From contig NC_053492.1 in the NCBI RefSeq assembly GCF_905171775.1, positions 281,204,938 through 281,268,937 on the forward strand: a DNA stretch of 64,000 bases, given 5' to 3'. The stretch's first letter is position 1; each line of letters begins with the position of its first letter. Below are positions 42,884-54,914 of the stretch, piece by piece. The translations under genes were made by a program, and so were the position numbers. The stretch is from Rana temporaria. Its lineage: Eukaryota; Chordata; Amphibia; Anura; Ranidae. The notes under the pieces were generated by a model, which saw only the letters and a program-made list of their open reading frames with translations, did no database searches and had not been told where the DNA came from.

Positions 42884-43931
42884 TAAGCATGTTAGACATG
42901 GATTGACTAAACCCAATTTTGGATGGATAACTGATGAGTTTCTGCCCTCATACTTAAATTTAATGCCCACAAAACTAGAGATGGGTTGAAAGAAAGTGCC
43001 TACATCTTTGTTACATTGGCTGCTTTGTTTGAATTAAATGTCTGCAGCTCAGAATGAATATTTGCCATGGAAAAAACAGACCACTTAATGTTAAGGAATA
43101 TTAGCCACATGAGGTCAGTGTTGTACATCTGCAAAGAAGGTTCAAGGTTAAGTCAAGGTACAGAATACAGAACATTTATCTGCAACACTTAGCACTGCTT
43201 TTTTAATCATGCAGAATTTAGAATGTAAGTTTTTTTCACTTGAAGGTGCTATCTGTTTTATTATGAGAATTAAATAATATTGCAATACTGTACAAGTCTA
43301 TCATTTTAATTTAGCACTTGTTTATTTAAAAATACTGTCCACATCAGGGACATAGCTAGAAATTATAGGGCCATAATTTTAATGGTCCCCAACAGGGAAA
43401 AAAAAAAACACACCATTGTACAACTCTCTATTTTGCATGGCAGGTTAGCACTGAAGAGGAAACTGCAGTGATGATAAGGTAAGTACAGATCTATGGAGGG
43501 GGATAGCAGATATAGTACACTGTTTAGAATAGAGTGATGTGGAATATTAAATATACAGGACAGCATACATGATTGAATAATGTAGTATATCAAATGTAAA
43601 GACAGTGTAAAGAATGGGATTGTGTGGAACATAAAATGTACAGGCCAGTGTACATAATGGGTCAGTGTGAAATTTAAAATGTAAAGAACAGCAAACGGAG
43701 TGGGTCAGCATAGAATATAAAATCAACAGAACAGCATACAGAATTATGCAGTGTGAAATATATAATTGTACATCTGGGCTTTTAGAATGTATCAGTGTAG
43801 AATGAAGGACATACATGGCATTCATAAAGAGAAAGTGCAAAAAAGGGATTGTACAACATAGCATACAGAATGAGGTGTTGTACAACAGGGAATGTACAGA
43901 AAAGTGACACATAGCAAAGTGCACAATGATT
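42884..43931. repeat. Mostly unassigned; degenerate tandem repeat 43515-43905
   Basis: Within 43515-43905, units of about 55-60 bp (GTGTGGAACATAAAATGTAC, AGTGTGAAATTTAAAATGTA, CATAGAATATAAAATCAACA) repeat with much drift. The preceding 600 bp show nothing recognisable. Confidence 0.5.
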
Positions 43932-44515
43932 AAAGAGTAACTCAACTTTTGCTGAGAAAAAAACAATCCCCTTTGGGTGATCAATGTACATTGCAGGAAT
44001 TTTACCAAATTTGTTTGCAGATTCCTACCAGTTTCTGCAATGAAAACTTAGCTGTTTGTTGTGTGCAGAGTGGAATTGAATGGGAGTGACTTTGTCATCA
44101 TTAATCAGCTGATGCACTGTCCTAATGAAGAAGATGCAGTGTCCTAATAAGGAATATGCAGCTTTTGCTTCCCTTTAGATGTGATTCATCCCTTAAAACA
44201 CATCCCAAAAATGTATTTTTTTTTTTTTTTTGCAGAGGATGTCTAAAATCTGAATTGTATCTTTGTGCAGACTTTTGGGAAAATCATTGAGCCAAATTAC
44301 ACAAGCAGGAAATGTCCTTTCTGGGGTTGTTCTATATATCATCTGTGTATAGAACACCTCCAGATTGCATTTTAAAGAAAATTACAGCAATGCAGATTGA
44401 AAAGGAAATTCATTTTTAATAACATTAAATTACAATATGGGTTGTGTAATATCTGTATATGCTAATACATTTTTAATTTGCTATTTTTTCTAATAAAAGT
44501 GGAGTTACCCTTTAA
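43932..44515. mobile_element. T2/Kolobok-like MITE (AACTCCACTTTTG type)
   Basis: TTAA 43932-43935 and 44512-44515; ends TTAAAGAGTAACTCAACTTTTG / AAAAGTGGAGTTACCCTTTAA. Same family as 52567-53127. Confidence 0.8.
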
Positions 44516-44842
44516 GGAATACTTTAAAAACAACTTTTTAGTGCTGGTGCTTAGACTAACGTTATCCAAACCGCTATCAGCACAGGGCTTACTGTGACAG
44601 CTTGCCTGATCACTGCTATCACCTGTAAACACAGAATCCAGCAGAAGTAGTCTTCTACTAAGCCCATCCTCAGCCACACTCTGCATTAGAGGGTCTCATG
44701 AGTCATTGTTGCAGAGGAACTGAGCAGTGGAAGACCTCCTCTGCCAGCTTCTGATATTACAAATAACAGCATTGAGATTATGAGTTGTCACACCGGATGC
44801 CACACTGATGGAGGTCTGAACGCGTTTCAGTTTAATTTCTTA

Positions 44843-45047
44843 AGCCCCGTACACACAAACTGAATTTGACTTTTTCCATCAGAAATTCCAACCGTGTGTA
44901 TGCCCAATCAGAGTTTTTCCATCGGACATTCCGAGGAATTCCATCGGAGTTTAGATAGAGAACATGTTCTCTTTTACTCCGATAGAATTCTATCGGAATT
45001 CCGATGTGAGTTTGGCCAGCAAAAGCCTGATCGTGTGTATGGAGCAT
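44843..45047. mobile_element. Small GTACACAC MITE
   Basis: AGCCCCGTACACACAAACTG and CTGATCGTGTGTATGGAGCAT; nearby TA sites. Interior has ATTCCGATGGAATTC-type inverted words. Confidence 0.7.
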
Positions 45048-45280
45048 TATAGGCAGAATGGGCAGGTAAGGATTAGAAGAAGTCTTCCTTACATCCATCA
45101 TCTCCCAACCTGACAATCCTGAAAATCCAAAAAATTCAAAAGAACGAAAACCGAAGAATTTTATAACCTGAAAATGTCCAAAATCCGAAATAGTAACTAA
45201 CCAGCTACCTAACTAATATTAATAACTATTACTAACTATTAAATTATAGGTATTGGAATTTCCTTTCAAATTTGCCTGTC

Positions 45281-45506
45281 ATGCCCTCGTACACACGATC
45301 TGGCTTTTGCCAAACCAAATCATATTGAAATTCTGACGGAATTCCATCGAAGTAAAATAGAACATGTTCTAAATCAAAACTCAGATGGAATTCATCAGAA
45401 TTTCCAATGACAAAACTCTGATGGGGCTACACACGATCAGAATATCTGATGGAAAAAGTCAGTCAGACTTTTTCCATCGGTAATTCCGATCGTGTGTACA
45501 AGGCAT
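45281..45506. mobile_element. GTACACAC MITE inside the palindromic element
   Basis: ATGCCCTCGTACACACGATC and CGATCGTGTGTACAAGGCAT. The left arm of the host palindrome resumes directly after it, showing it is younger. Confidence 0.75.
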
Positions 45507-45594
45507 TAGTGAACGTAACGAATATAAATGTATTCAAAGTTATGAATTATCCAAAATAACAAATGCCGCATCTAAATGAATGGAACATAAAAAA

Positions 45595-45622
45595 TAATAA
45601 TAATAAATTATAATAATAATAA

Positions 45623-45690
<68 letters not shown>

Positions 45691-45692
45691 TA
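45595..45692. repeat. (AAT)n/(ATT)n array
   Basis: AATAATAATAATAAATTATAATAATAA, a short T run, then about 20 ATT units, placed at the turn of a palindrome. Confidence 0.95.
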
Positions 45693-45825
45693 TTACGTTC
45701 CATTCATGTATATGTGGCATTCATTGTTTCGGATAATTCGTAACTTTGTATAAATTCTGATTCATTACGTTCATAAACAGCCAAATTTGAAACGAAATTC
45801 CAATACCTATAATTTACTACTGTAT

Positions 45826-45960
45826 ATACTCGAGTATAAGCCGACCCGAATATAAGCCGAGGCAACTGGGAAAACGTATTGACTCAAGTATAAGCCTAGG
45901 GTGTCCATATGCGTGCCTCAATGTGCCTCACTGTGTCCATGTTAATTTTTTTTGAGTGGA
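45826..45960. repeat. AGTATAAGCCG repeat fragment
   Basis: Three spaced copies of (A/C)TATAAGCC(G/T) (CTCGAGTATAAGCCGACC, AATATAAGCCGAGGC, CAAGTATAAGCCTAGG). Fragment of an interspersed repeat, class unknown. Confidence 0.5.
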
Positions 45961-45987
45961 CATCCACTTTAACATCCAATAACTGTT

Positions 45988-46404
45988 ATGCCGCATACAC
46001 ACAATTGGTCAATCCGATGAGAACGGTCTGATGGACCGTTTTTATCAGACCAAACCGATCGTGTGGGCCCCATCGGTTATTTATCCATCAGTTAAAAAAT
46101 TTGAAACTTGTTTTAAAATTAACCGATGGATACCTAACCGATAGAAAAAAACGATCGTTTGTAGGCATGTCCACTGGTTAAAAATCCACGCATTCTCAGA
46201 ATCAAGTCGACGCATGCTTGGAAGCATTGAACTTCGTTTTTTTCAGCACGTCGTTGTGTTTTACATCACCGCGTTCTGACACGATCGTTTTTTTAACTGA
46301 TGGTGTGTAGGCACGACTGACCATCAGTCAGCTTCATCGGTTAACTGATGGAAAAATCCATCAGATTGTTCTCATCGGATTGACCGATCGTGTGTACAGG
46401 GCAT
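45988..46404. mobile_element. GTACACAC/CGATCGGT-type MITE
   Basis: ATGCCGCATACACACAATTGG and CCGATCGTGTGTACAGGGCAT. Interior matches 6491-6893 in inverse order (TGCTTGGAAGCATTGAACTT, CACGTCGTTGTGTTTTAC). Confidence 0.8.
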
Positions 46405-46987
46405 TATGGTTGTTAGGGATTGTCTGATGAGTCATCAGCTGATGAGTCATCAGCTGTCAGCGGGGTTCCCAGCTAAATGTAAAACAAAAAAATGCTGGCA
46501 ATGAAAAATACCAGACTTTTATCCGAGCATGCAGCCCCACAACCTAGCTGGTGGTTGTGGGGGTCTGTGGGAGGAGGGCTTATCAGAATCTGGAAACCCC
46601 CTTTAATAAGGGGCCCCAAGATCCCACCCCATGTGAATAAGTACTGGGTATATGGTACCCCTAATCATTCACCAAAAAAAGAAGTGTAGTGTAAAAAACA
46701 AAAGAGGCAGTTTTTAAAGAAAAAAAATATATAAAAAATAAAATAAAATGTTGTTTACTGATTGTTAAGGATGCCAGCGGCTGCCATTCCTTAACAACCA
46801 GTACACATTCACTAAATACTGCATTCCTTGATCATTGTAAGACTACATGGTGTGGGTTAGTTTGGGGACGCTTAGGAGATTATTGGTAAGTGAAGTCCAG
46901 GAACTGATTTTATTCTTATGAATAAAGGTTTGTTACCAAGTGCTCCAGATGGAGTTACCCCGAGGTTCACAAACAAACAGGTGTCTA
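46405..46987. repeat. GC-rich repeat body fragment, copy 3, in plain sequence
   Basis: 46497-46645 contains GGTTGTGGGGGTCTG, CTTATCAGAATCTGGAAACC and GGGGCCCCAAGAT, the inverse-ordered part of the body at 10260 and 28025. The rest of the interval has no recognised feature. Confidence 0.55.
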
Positions 46988-48190
46988 ATGCCGCATACAC
47001 ACGGTCGTTTTTCGGCATGAAAAAAAATGTAATTTTTCAGCATGTCCAAAAAACAAAGTTTTTCCAACTTCATCATTAAAAACGATGTTGCCCACACACC
47101 ATCGTTTTTGAAAAATGATGAACAAAGCACAGTGACGTACAACACGTACTCTAAAGGTTACGTTCTATGGGCTGCTTTTATCTGATTTCTTGTTAGTAAA
47201 AGACAATTCACGCTTTTTTGTCTGTTACAGCGTGATGAATGTGCTTACTCCATTATGAATGGTAGTTTTACCTGAACGAGCGCTCCCGTCTCATAACTTG
47301 CTTCTGGGCATGCGCGGGTTTAAAACGTCGTTTTTGCCCACACACGATCATTTTGTACAACACGAAAAACGACATTTTGAAAAACGACATGAAAAACTGC
47401 AGCATGTTTGAATTTTTTTGTTGTTGTTTTTCAGAAGCAGAAAAACAATGTGAAGCCCACAATGGGCCTGATCCACAAAAACCCGGCGGAACGTAATTTT
47501 TCCTATTTAAGTTACACCGCCGCAAAATCCCTACCTAAGTGCCTGATCCACAAAGCACTTACCTAGAAATTTTGAGTGGTGTAACTTAAATCTGTCCAGC
47601 GCAAAGTGTTCCTAATTTAATAGGGCGAGTCCCATTTAGATTAGGCGAGCTCCCGCGCCGGACGTACTGCGCATGCTCCCAACGTCATTTTCCTGACGTG
47701 CTTTGCGCGGTTTTACGTTGCGCCGGGTTTTGAGAATCGCGACGGGCGTAAAAAAAATGACAGCGACGCGGGGTAGAAGGGTCTACTTTTACAAGGTGTA
47801 AACAGTTTAGGCCTTGTAAAAGCACCCCTAATTTTCCGACAGCAATCTAATACTTACGGAGATCCACGAAGCTTTTACGCTTCGTTTTTTCTCCGTAAGT
47901 GCTAATTTGCATACCCAAAGCGGCATTTCGACGAGAAATGCCCCCAGCGGCGGCTGCGGTACTGCATCCTAAGATCCGACAGTGTAAGTCCCTTACACAT
48001 GTCGGATCTTCTGCCTATCTATGTGAAACTGATTCTGTGGATCAGTTCCATAGATAGAAACAGGGATACGACGGCGTATCAGTAGATATGCCGGCGTATC
48101 CCTTTTGAGGATCAGGCCCAATCATTTTAAATGACGTTTTAAAAAATGACATTTTTTTTCATGCCGGAAAACGACCGTGTGTAAGCGGCA
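46988..48190. mobile_element. GTACACAC MITE split by a Harbinger MITE
   Basis: ATGCCGCATACACACGGTCG at the left and CGACCGTGTGTAAGCGGCA at the right, next to TA. The interior equals that of 42335-42883 until it breaks at 47463 and resumes at 48120 (TCATTTTAAATGACGTTTT). Confidence 0.8.
47464..48119. mobile_element. Harbinger-like MITE with AAT duplication
   Basis: GGGCCTGATCC at 47464 and GGATCAGGCCC ending 48119; AAT at 47461-47463 and 48120-48122. Interior has CTTACGGAGATCCACGAAGC and TACGCCGGCGTA-type words. Confidence 0.88.
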
Positions 48191-48472
48191 TAAGAGTCCT
48201 CAAAACAGATAAGGGTTAAATTGTATAATAGTATACAGAATAATTCCTGTATGTGTGTCAAGCCTTGTTTTTGGACCCGGAAGTTACATGACACGCTGTT
48301 TGCATGCCAAAACACCGTCTGAGTGCTTGTGATGTTTCCAAGCCTTACAGACACAGGACATGTTAGTGCCTTCCAAGCCTCACTCCCGGACCGCCGAGTG
48401 CATTACAGACAGCGGTGACATGTAACACAATGATGATCACCACAAATATGCAATAAATTGTATGTAGCACTA
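48191..48472. other. No feature seen
   Basis: Unassigned sequence between the MITE and the LTR-like segment. Confidence 0.4.
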
Positions 48473-49373
48473 CCCCCGAAGGAGCTGCTGGTTTGATTTG
48501 GGTGGCATGTTACCTCTTGTCTTCTCCCTGTCTAGGGTACTGGATGAGAGCTGTAATAAAGTCTGTGCTTTTATTACCCAGCCGGGTAAAAACAATAAAA
48601 GTGGCAATAGGTGAAGAGATAGAAGAAAGGAGAATGGCGGATTCAGGGTTAATTGGTTTGGAAACGATCCTACTTCCAATAGGAAAAACTTCTTCACCAC
48701 TCTAGCCAGAGTGGGTACAGTGCACCTGGATAGGCCTCTCTCACCGGCCTAGCAGCCAGAGTGTCACTCGGAACTCTAGGATAAAGTCTCTGCCACAGAC
48801 CCTCCTAAAGATAGAGACATCTCGGTCCAAAATCCTTCTAAACTGAATTCAGCACCCGGTTCTCCTTCAAAACAGCATCAATTACATCAATAACTGACAG
48901 GCGACTACCGTCCAGCCTCTCAGATACACAGTGTCCTTCGATGAGCACATAGGCCTCTCCTGCCACACCAGCCTCGTGCTCGGTGTCCCTCAGACAGGTT
49001 CTCCATCGAATGGCTTCCTCCACTTTGGATGGACAGCACAGGACCACTTGTAAATTTGTAGACTCAGTCTGCCTACTGAGCCTAGGAGGTAGATTGGCGC
49101 TCCAGACGAACGTGGTCCCAGAGCCAGGAACACAAGAACATCTACACACCCCAGGCTGAGAGGGCCACACACGGGGGTGGTGGGACAACTGCCCAGATGG
49201 AAGACGTGAGGCGACGATGACCCCGAACAAATGGCGTCTGCCCCTAAATACCCCTCCCCAGCATGCACAGTAAGGTGATCACCCTCCTGATTGGTCGCCG
49301 AGGAGAAGTATCATACCTACCCTGATTCTGCTGCTGCCCCCTGCCGCCTGGGGGTGACGGGAGTCCCCAGACA
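48473..49373 (-). repeat. Solo-LTR-like segment
   Basis: On minus it runs TGTCTGGGGACTCCC (49373) to GGGTAGTGCTACA (48473), a TG...CA unit of about 0.9 kb, with GGGTATTTAGGGG as TATA-like box near 49250 and AATAAAAG near 48575. A 130-codon minus frame (49230-48838, LDGSRLSVIDVIDAVLKENR) lies inside; origin unknown. No matching 5-bp duplication was found. Confidence 0.45.
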
Positions 49374-49655
49374 AAAGGATAGGCACACAGCACAGCCAGG
49401 GCTAGAACAGAAGCCTATAAAATATAGCTAAATCAAATAGGTAAAAGCCAATTAACTCTCTGTCCCCTTCTAAATTTACAATAGCACCTACTATAAAAGT
49501 AGCCAGGCACTATATGTATGATAAACATTGAGAGCATTTGTAGATATTAACTTAGTGGGGTTGCAGTTAGAGGGGAATGTCCAGCCTCAGGATGATGGAC
49601 AGATAGATTGGTTGGAGCTGAAAGGTTTACATCCAGAGGAGAAGAGCTGAAAGTT
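49374..49655. other. No feature seen
   Basis: Unassigned sequence. Confidence 0.35.
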
Positions 49656-49932
49656 TGAGGCCCCGTACACACGACCGAGTTTCTCGGCAGAATTCAGCCA
49701 GAAACTCGGTCGGAGCTGGATTCTGCCGAGAAACTCGGTCGTATGTACACTTTTCAGCGAGGAAGCCGACGAGGAACTGGTCGGGCCGAAAAGAGAACAT
49801 GTTCTCTATTTCCTCGTTGTTCAATGAGGAAAGTTGGCCCGCCGAGATCTCGGCGGCTTCCACACTGAACTCGACGAGGAACTCGATGTGTTTGGCACGT
49901 CGAGTTCCTCGGACGTGTGTACGGGGGCTCAG
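49656..49932. mobile_element. GTACACACGACCGAG MITE
   Basis: GAGGCCCCGTACACACGACCGAG and CTCGGACGTGTGTACGGGGGCTC. The interior repeats GAGAAACTCGG and AACTCGACGAGGAACTCG words so that it folds repeatedly on itself. Confidence 0.8.
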
Positions 49933-50454
49933 GGAAAAGAAAGGAAGAGAGGTGAAAGGAAAAAGAAAAGGAGGGGGGGTTGAAAATGTTCTCAGTGCTG
50001 CTGATCTCCTGTGGCTTCTTTTCAGCCTCTGTCTACGTGCATGCATTCTAGGGCTGCTAAAAAATGTTATGAAATGTTGGTGATTATTTACATATACTCT
50101 AAAGAGCATAATATTGTTTATAGATGCCTTCCTCCAGTGGTTTGACACTACCTTTTATAGAGGTTAGTGTGCTCAGATTAAAGACAGTCATGATTCCTCA
50201 CAAGTTTCCCCCATTGGGGACTTTTCCTTTCCTGATACTTGCCTTTTGTATAATTTTGATCTCAAGATCCACACTGAATAAATTATACTGTTATATATTT
50301 GTTGTGTGATATAAGCAAATTGGAGTACAGAACAAGCATGGCGATATTCACATTGCATGATCAATGCACTGTAGTAGATGTAAAAAATACTTTCACTGTA
50401 TACTTGTTATATTCAACAATTATGCAGAATTGTGACATAATAATAAGAAATTAA
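49933..50454. other. No gene recognised
   Basis: A purine-rich stretch at 49930-49985 and then AT-rich sequence without motif. Confidence 0.4.
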
Positions 50455-50625
50455 AGAAGAGATTGAGGGAACATATGGCTAACACCAGAAAAAGCATAAA
50501 AGACCATAGTGTTCTGAAACACTTCACATTAGTACACCATAGAGATCCGTCCAAAGTTAGATTTGGGGGATAGAGAAGGTCACTAAACACCGGAGGTAGT
50601 AGAATTTTTAGATTATAATATCATT
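50455..50625 (+). pseudogene. Possible Penelope/GIY-YIG C-terminal fragment
   Basis: Plus-strand translation gives KKRLREHMANTRKSIKDH, SVLKHFTLVHHRDPSKVRFGG, then a stop and a frameshift. The spacing of REH...R(K/S)...(V/L)xxHF...H followed by a G-rich segment resembles the C-terminal half of GIY-YIG endonucleases in Penelope-like and DIRS-related elements. GIY and YIG motifs themselves are not seen. Short and damaged. Confidence 0.4.
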
Positions 50626-52105
50626 TGTTACTGTATATGTTATTGTATATTTACTCCATATTGTGCAGTTCTGATAGCCACCCCTAGTGGTGTGGACATT
50701 GTGTCGACCTAGCTCATTGGTAAGGATGTTTACAAGACATATCACACAACCCTACATCTGGAGCCCTTTAGTGAATGAAGGGGACTGAGATGGAGTGGTT
50801 TTGCAATTTGCACTTTTTATAGTTATTTTAGGCATTACATCTGTTTTCTTATAATGAGACTGCCTGTATGGACAGAAGTACATAATAGGTAGCATTATGA
50901 CGGGGTCCGGAACGTCATTTATGGTTTAGAGACCAGTCCGGAACGTCATTTCCGGTTTTGTCACTTCCAGTTTTCCCTTAGTACTAGGCGATAGGTCTAT
51001 AGTGACGATTCGTCACTTCCGGTTTGACAGTAGGACGGAAGTGTTCACATGTTGGACACAGAGCTGTTCACATCAAAGTTGATGATATGCTTGTTTGTCA
51101 CATATTTATGTGAGTATTTTTAATTCCTACGTTAAGTTTTAATAAATGCACAGAGCACTATGGTTTGTCTTTGTCATAATATGGCCACACATGACTGATT
51201 AAGATCACAAGGGGAGGTCTGCGCTGCCCAGGGAAACCAGGAGGTGGACTTATGTTCCCAGGGTGTCCCAAGAGAGAGATCATTAGGCGTGTGTGACTCT
51301 GTAGCATGGTCTACATTTGGAGATTTGAGGAGGAGGTCGGTTTAGCCCATGAATACCAGGAGGAGGTTTTTCCCATGGTATCCTGAGTGATATAACAACC
51401 ATTGTGCATGACTCTGTAGTGTAGCAGGCATTCCAGCTAGAGGTGGTGGTCACTGGAGTCACTGGATATTATGAACTGTCACCTAAAGTTGCACAACAGT
51501 GGAATTTGCTTATTATTTTTATTTTTCGTTGCACTACACTTGAACGTGTTTTAAAATAATAATAAGAAAGATGCAAACAGTGATAGCAAAAGCCATGTTT
51601 AAAAATATCAAAATACTAGCGTATCTGATAAATTAATCTATTAACACGAATATTTAAGTTTGCCTTTATTACATTTATTTCCACTAATGAATTTCGCACC
51701 ATTAACCTAACAAGTGTACTTATAATGCAATGTAATTACTTTGGAACATCAACAATTGTTCAGTTGAGTCACAGGTTATCTGTGATTAGCAGTTAGTGGA
51801 CTGGAAGCTTCACAGTTGTGATTTTCTCTCTGGAAAAATGATTAGTATGTGGCCAGTGGTTATTCAATCAGGGTTTACATTTCCACCTCAAAGCACAGTA
51901 CATTTATTTGTAAAGAAAAAAAAATGCATCAAGGCAAAGATTTAGTGATATTAATATTATTATAGTGATGTATCATAACACAAAATTAACCTGCATAAAT
52001 GTCCTGGTTTTGTGCTACGTACACAATAGCTTCACCTGGTCAGTCTTTTTCAAGTTAGGATTCAACTATAAATGATATATTATTCTGTGACACCATGGGG
52101 GAGCT
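50626..52105. other. No gene; small direct repeat
   Basis: CCGGAACGTCATTT occurs at about 50909 and 50938. The remainder may include the 3' UTR of the retroelement fragment to the left. Nothing else recognised. Confidence 0.4.
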
Positions 52106-52108
52106 TTA

Positions 52109-52489
52109 GGGTCCTTTCACACTAGCGCACCGTTCGTCCGTTCATTACAAGTCCGTTAACGGACTTGTAATGAATCCCTATGGGATGGCGTCCGTTAGCG
52201 GATAGAGCATCCGCTAATGTCCGCGTCCGTCGGTATCCGCTTTTGCGAACGGAAGAAACCCTATTTTTCTTCCGTTCGGCGGAACAGATCGGATGCAGAC
52301 GGACAGACGGTCCGTCTGCATCCGATCCCCTATAGGGGAGAGCGGAGCAGAGACAGGGTGGTCTCTGCACTGTGTGCGGGGACCGCCCTATCCGCCGACA
52401 GCTCAGCGGGGATGACGGAGGATCCCCGCTGAGCTTTGGCGGACACACGGAGCGGACACAGAAACGGTCCGCTCCGTGTGAAAGGACCC
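52109..52489. mobile_element. MITE with GGGTCCTTTCACAC ends and TTA duplication
   Basis: GGGTCCTTTCACAC (52109) and GTGTGAAAGGACCC (to 52489) with TTA at 52106-52108 and 52490-52492. Interior consists of GTCCGTT/AACGGAC, GCGGATxxAGC and GGACGGTCCGTC palindromes. The 3-bp TTA site fits PIF/Harbinger, but no coding homology is available. Confidence 0.8.
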
Positions 52490-52566
52490 TTACTAAAACT
52501 GGTGCACACACAATCTGGTGCAGCTGTGAGTAATAACTAATCAGATTCTAACTTCAGCTTGTTCAA

Positions 52567-53127
52567 TTAAAGGGTAACTCCACTCCACTTTTGCAAATAA
52601 AGAAAAAAAAATATAGCGTGTACAATTGCGATACAAGTCATATTGTAGTTGAATGTTATTAAAAATGACTTTTCCCTTACAATCTACAATCTATAAATGC
52701 AATGCAATATGGCTACCCAGAGTTGTTCTGTACACAGCATGTGTGCTGACCACTCCCCGGAAACATAATTTCCGGCTTGTGTGATTGGCTCACCAATTTT
52801 CCCAGAAGTCTACCTAAGATGCAAGTCAGATTTCAGGCATCCCCTGCAACAAAAATTTCATTTTTGGTGAGATATTTCCAATAGGAACATGTCTAAAGGG
52901 GTGCAGGCCCTGCAGATTTCCTCATTAGTGCTCTTCAGCTGTCACAGCTGATTGATAATTATGAAACCACTCCCATTAGACCTACTTGGCACAGACAAAC
53001 ACAGAGGTATTTTTTCAGAATAACTAAAAGGTAGGAATCTGCAACAAAGGTTGTTATAAACCTTGCAGTGTACATAGATCAACCAGGGGAATGTTTTTTT
53101 CTCAACAAAAGTGGAGTTACACTTTAA
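52567..53127. mobile_element. T2/Kolobok-like MITE abutting a piggyBac derivative
   Basis: TTAA 52567-52570 and 53124-53127; ends TTAAAGGGTAACTCCACTCC / AAAAGTGGAGTTACACTTTAA. Same family as 43932-44515. Its right TTAA is also the left TTAA of the next element. Confidence 0.85.
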
Positions 53128-54180
53128 CCACTTAAGGACTTTCTGAGATTTGGTGTTTACAAGTTAAAAACATTTTTTTTTGCTAGAAAATTACTTCGAA
53201 AAAAAAATATATAATGTTTGGGGGTCCAAACACCCTAGAAATAAAATGGTGGTCGTTGCAATACTTTTTGTTACACCGTATTTGCGCAGCGGTCTTACAA
53301 GCACACTTTTGTGGGGGAAAATAACACTTTTATTAATAAAAAAATAAGACAACAGTAAAGTTAGCCCAATTTTTTTATATTGTGAAAGATAATGTTATGC
53401 CGAGTAAATTAATACCCAACATGTCACGCTTCAAAGTTGCGCCCGCTCGTGGAATGGCGACAAACTTTTACCCTTAAAATTCACCATAGGCAACGTTTAA
53501 AAAATTCTACAGGTTGCATGTTTTGAGTTACAGAGAAGGTCTAGTGCTAGAATTATTGCTCTCGCTCTACCATTCGCAGCAGTATCTCACATGTGTGGTT
53601 TAAACACAATTTTCATATGCAGGCACTTCGCACGTATGCGTTTGTTACTGTGCACAAGCTCGCCGGGATGGGGCGCTTTAAAAAAAAATCTTATTTATTT
53701 TACTTTATTTTCTACAGTTTGACACTTTAAAAAAAATAAATAAATAATCGGGTCACTTTTATTTCTATTACAAGGGATGTAAACATCCCTTGTAATAGAA
53801 AAAAGCATGTCAGGTCCTCTTACATATGAGATCTGGGGTCAAAAAGACCTCAGATCTCACATTTAGACTAAAAAGCAATAAACATAAAATAAAAAACTTG
53901 TCTCCATACACAAAAACTCACTCGTCTCCATACATAGGCAGGGACAGGACCGCCGCCTCCGGTAAGCGGCAGAGGGCATCGGAGATCGGCAGGAGGGGGC
54001 CCCTCTTCCGCCACCAATAAAAGTGATCTTGCGGCGTATCCACTGCAGAGACCACTTTTATCTTGTAGCGGACCTCCCGCTGAAGAAGATGATACCGGCA
54101 GTTATGGTAGCTAGCTGCTACCATAACAACTGTATTCCTCTTCAAACAGATGACGTATAATGTGGTCCGTAAGTGGTTAA
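53124..54180 (+). mobile_element. piggyBac derivative, second family
   Basis: TTAACCACTTAAGGAC at 53124 and GTCCGTAAGTGGTTAA ending 54180. Interior differs from the 713 family (GTGTTTACAAGTTAAAAACA, TTTGCGCAGCGGTCTTACAA) and matches 62972 onward. Stem-loop with 18-bp perfect arms at 53763-53800. No transposase. Confidence 0.85.
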
Positions 54181-54914
54181 GCACTGACAATAAGCCCCCA
54201 TTCACATCAGGGAAATTTAACATGCAATTTGAAATGTCAAATTGCATGCCTAATTACAGCCTATTGCCGGCAACGGTACCGTTCGAATCATTGCAATGTT
54301 GATTAGCAAAAGTAGTTCCTGCAGTACTTTTGGCAACTTTGAGTGTAATTTCAATATACATATGTGCATATACCTGCACAGATGTCTTTCAAGTTGCCCC
54401 CAAACTCACAATGAAATGCAGGTTTGAAATTGTGCGAGTTCAACTGAACTTGTACGATTTCAAACCTGTCTCCAATGTAAGCGTAGACTAAAGCCTAATT
54501 GGTTACTATGCACTGCTGCACCAGATTCTGTGTGCATCAGTTTTAGTAAGACCCAGTTTACACTGGCGCAACATGAAAGTCATGCGACTGTCAATGCGAA
54601 TTTGCCCTGCAACTTCAGTCCAACATCAAACCGACTTGGTAAGGTTAAGGAGGGGGGCACTCCCTTGTCCCTTCCCCTTTCCTTGCCTGCCAGGCTGCAT
54701 GCTCGGATAAAGGGTCTGGTATGGATTTTGGGGGGACCCCACGCTGTTTTTTCTAAAAAAAAGTTGGCATGGGGTTTCCCCTCAAAATCCACACCAGACC
54801 TAAAGGTCTGGACATTTTTTTGTCAATACATTTTGCATTGCAATTTGACCTCTGAGCACATGTTTCATGCAACAAGTCGAATCAGTTAAGATGGTGATCT
54901 GACTTGAATCACAT
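54181..54914. repeat. Mostly unassigned; GC-rich body fragment, copy 4
   Basis: 54640-54815 carries GGGTCTGGTATGGATTTTG, GGACCCCACGCTGTTTTTT and CCACACCAGACCTAAAGG, as in the 10.5 and 28.3 kb copies. Flanks unassigned, except TTCTGTGTGCATCAGTTTTA near 54520 related to the MITE at 6080. Confidence 0.55.

Larger units (their letters stand above)
45238..45830. mobile_element. Palindromic element with trinucleotide centre and nested MITE
   Basis: Outer arms: AATTATAGGTATTGGAATTTC at 45243 and its inverse GAAATTCCAATACCTATAATTT near 45800. Inner arms: AATGAATGGAACATAA and inverse TTACGTTCCATTCAT. The centre is (AAT)n/(ATT)n. A GTACACAC MITE splits the left arm. Confidence 0.8.

Noticed and set aside
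48838..49230. 130-codon minus-strand frame as a gag or host gene
   Set aside because: No recognisable domain, lies inside an LTR-like unit and lacks supporting splice or flanking coding signal; kept only as a note in the LTR entry.
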